Source: an uncultured Bacteroidales bacterium
GTDB taxonomy: Bacteria; Bacteroidota; Bacteroidia; Bacteroidales; UBA932
DNA: 7,980 nucleotides
Reading direction: 5' to 3'
Assembly: GCA_946627685.1 (NCBI GenBank)
Contig: CAMOVV010000045.1
Coordinates: 1 to 7,980, forward strand
A program made the translations under genes and the position numbers. This document shows, one piece after another, positions 6,285-7,980 of the stretch. A model generated the notes under the pieces. It worked only from the letters and a program-made list of their open reading frames with translations. It was not told where the DNA came from and did not search any database. Position 1 is the stretch's first letter. Every line of letters begins with the position of its first letter.

Positions 6285-7220
6285 TCAAAGGTTTGCGTCG
6301 TCCAGGGCCTTCAGGAAGCGGGAGACCTCTTCGTCGGAAGCGAACCTGATGGTCATGGTCCCTTTCCCGGAAGGGGAGCGCCTTAGGCTTATGCTGTTGT
6401 TGAAGTATTTGCCGATATGGCCGAGGACGCGGCTGTATTCATCCGGAAGGGAGGAGGCGGAGGAAGACTCCCCGTCGGCAGATTTCCCGTTTTCCAGAAT
6501 CTTCTTCACCTTGCTCTCCAGCTGGCGGACGGACAGGCCGTCTTTCACCACCAGGTCGCAGAGCTGCTCCTGGAGGGCGCTGTCTTCCACTCCCAGGAGG
6601 ACCTTTGCGTGCCCGACGCTCAAGAGCCCGACCTTTAGGTCGTGCTGGACCTTGGCGGGAAGTTTCAGGAGCCTTAGGTAGTTGGTGATGGAAACGCGCT
6701 TGCGGCCGACCCTGCCTGCCATCTGCTCCTGGGTGAGGTTGCATTCCTCAATGAGCCTCTGGTAGCTCATGGCCACTTCTATGGGGTCAAGGTTCTCCCT
6801 CTGGATGTTTTCCACGATGGCCATTTCCAGCATTCCCTGGTCGTTGGCGTCTCTGATATAGGCGGGAATCATGTCCATCCCGGCCATCATGCAGGCCTTG
6901 TAGCGGCGTTCTCCGCTGATTATCTGATAGCGGCTTTCCGCCTTTTTCCTCACGGTGATAGGCTGGATGAGGCCGAAGGTGCGTATGGAGGAGGCCAGCT
7001 CGTCCAGGGCCTCGGTATCGAAGGACTGCCTTGGCTGGAAGGGGTTGGGCTCTATCATATCGACAGGAATCCGGATTATGTCGGAAGTGTCCTGGGGCTC
7101 CCTCGCTCCGGCAATTTCCTTGTTGACGTATCCTACGGGTTTGCGGAGGGCGCTTATGTCCGCGCCTTCACCCAAAAGGGCGCCGAGCCCTTTTCCGAGT
7201 CCTCTTTGTTCTCTGCTCAT
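6285..7220 (-). CDS. parB: Chromosome partitioning protein ParB
   Basis: This 311-residue DNA-binding CTPase loads at parS sites, spreads as a clamp and partners ParA in chromosome segregation. The N-terminus has the ParA-contact segment RGLGKGLGALLG (6-17). The CTP-binding core includes NPFQPR (59-64), GERRYKA (103-109) and ENIQRENLDPIE (137-148). The helix-turn-helix for parS follows at about 161-188 (LTQEQMAGRVGRKRVSITNY). A Ser-rich linker (247-257) precedes the C-terminal dimerisation domain (about 258-311). Length and order are typical of chromosomal ParB. Its ATG overlaps the parA stop by four bases (ATGA), which implies translational coupling. The gene belongs to the parA-parB-DUF5683-mltD operon. 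I see no full parS site in the window. Confidence 0.97.
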   Translation of the reverse strand: MSREQRGLGKGLGALLGEGADISALRKPVGYVNKEIAGAREPQDTSDIIRIPVDMIEPNPFQPRQSFDTEALDELASSIRTFGLIQPITVRKKAESRYQIISGERRYKACMMAGMDMIPAYIRDANDQGMLEMAIVENIQRENLDPIEVAMSYQRLIEECNLTQEQMAGRVGRKRVSITNYLRLLKLPAKVQHDLKVGLLSVGHAKVLLGVEDSALQEQLCDLVVKDGLSVRQLESKVKKILENGKSADGESSSASSLPDEYSRVLGHIGKYFNNSISLRRSPSGKGTMTIRFASDEEVSRFLKALDDANL

Positions 7221-7980
7221 GGATTGACTTCGATTGCGTTTCTGTCCATAACCTCCTTGGCGAGGTTGAGGTAGTTGTTGGTGCCGGCGCTCATCACGTC
7301 ATAGAGGATGATGGGCTTTCCGTGGGAGGGGGCTTCGCTTAGGCGTATATTCCTGGTAATGATGGTGTTGAACACCATGTCCTTGAAGTGTTCCTTTAGC
7401 TCGGCCAGAACCTGGGAATGGACTTTCGTCCTGCCGTCGAACATAGTGACGAGGAAGCCTTCTATGGTGAGGTCGGGGTTCACCCCTTTCTGGACTATCC
7501 TGATGGTCTGGAGGAGTTTGCCCAGACCTTCGAGGGCGAAAAACTCGGGCTGAACCGGAATCAGGACGGAGTCCGCCGCCGTCAGGGCGTTTACGGTGAT
7601 TAGTCCCAGGGAGGGAGAGCAGTCGATGATGATGAAATCATATTCATCCCTCACGGGCGCGATTCTCTCCTTGAGGACGGATTCCCTGTTTTCCATGGGG
7701 AGCATCTCAATCTCCGCGCCGACGAGGTTGATGTGGGAGGGGATGAGATGGAGATTGGACATCTCGGTCTGGATAAGGGTGTCGTGGACGTCTATCTTTC
7801 CTATCATCAATTCATAGACCGTCCTTTTCCGGTCGTCTTCGGGGGAGAAGTTGAGACCGGAGGTGGTGTTGGCCTGGGGGTCGGCGTCGATGATGAGGAC
7901 CTTCTTTTCAAGGACCGCAAGCGAGGCGGCAAGGTTTATGGCGGTCGTGGTCTTTCCTCCCCCGCCTTTCTGGTTCGCTA
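7217..7980 (-). CDS. parA: Chromosome partitioning ATPase ParA (5' end cut)
   Basis: The reading frame is open to the right edge, giving 253 visible residues. It begins ANQKGGGGKTTTAINLAASL, which is the start of a ParA/Soj protein lacking only about 8 residues, so an internal start at 7810 would be wrong. Visible motifs are the deviant Walker A (KGGGGKTT, with the signature Lys), Walker A' (DADPQANTTSG), Walker B (FIIIDCSPSLG) and the C-terminal block IRLSEAPSHGKPIILYD. The ATP-bound dimer binds DNA nonspecifically, and ParB stimulates ATP hydrolysis to move the origin region. Family members usually have KGGVGKTT; here the Val is Gly. The stop overlaps the parB ATG as ATGA. The upstream promoter lies outside the window. 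The adjacent ParB and the housekeeping neighbours point to a chromosomal, not plasmid, system. Confidence 0.96.
   Translation of the reverse strand, partial: ANQKGGGGKTTTAINLAASLAVLEKKVLIIDADPQANTTSGLNFSPEDDRKRTVYELMIGKIDVHDTLIQTEMSNLHLIPSHINLVGAEIEMLPMENRESVLKERIAPVRDEYDFIIIDCSPSLGLITVNALTAADSVLIPVQPEFFALEGLGKLLQTIRIVQKGVNPDLTIEGFLVTMFDGRTKVHSQVLAELKEHFKDMVFNTIITRNIRLSEAPSHGKPIILYDVMSAGTNNYLNLAKEVMDRNAIEVNP

Noticed and set aside
7217..7810. Start of ParA at 7810
   Set aside because: That position is an internal TTG leucine codon; Walker A and A' lie upstream and the frame stays open to the window edge.

Overview
The window looks like ordinary chromosome from a member of the Bacteroidota, probably order Bacteroidales. 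Three things point there. The minus-strand order parA, parB, DUF5683 membrane protein, LysM lytic transglycosylase is a familiar Bacteroidales gene neighbourhood. The plus-strand gene is a helix-hairpin-helix plus outer-membrane barrel protein of a type I know only from this phylum. Both promoter candidates in the single real intergenic gap match the Bacteroidota -7 consensus TAnnTTTG. Base composition is moderately G+C rich and even across genes. I see no insertion sequence, phage gene, CRISPR array, tRNA or rRNA.

Layout from left to right. Positions 1-591 (minus) hold the 5' part of an exported protein with TPR-like helical repeats that runs off the left edge. Positions 607-1773 (minus) hold one reading frame that joins hypoxanthine phosphoribosyltransferase to adenylate kinase. 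Positions 1774-1886 are a divergent intergenic region with a promoter candidate for each direction. Positions 1887-3605 (plus) encode the helix-hairpin-helix outer-membrane protein. It ends four bases from the end of a convergent minus-strand operon covering 3610-7980: parA (5' end cut by the right edge), parB, a DUF5683 protein carrying an internal tandem duplication, and an MltD-type lytic transglycosylase. No gap between genes exceeds 113 bases.

The 3610-7980 operon couples chromosome segregation (ParA/ParB) with two envelope proteins, a membrane protein of unknown function and a murein-cleaving enzyme. This suggests coordinated supply of segregation and cell-wall remodelling functions. 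The left-hand transcription unit combines purine salvage (Hpt), adenylate balance (Adk) and a TPR protein that may be a sensor.

I found no wholly new system. The most unusual points are the Hpt-Adk fusion, whose junction sits one base away from a classic ATGA overlap of two separate genes; a DxDxDGxxD acidic loop in that junction; the tandem duplication in the DUF5683 protein; a glycine in place of the usual valine in the ParA Walker A motif; ten cysteines in a predicted outer-membrane barrel; and a terminator-like hairpin placed inside the 3' end of the convergent gene.
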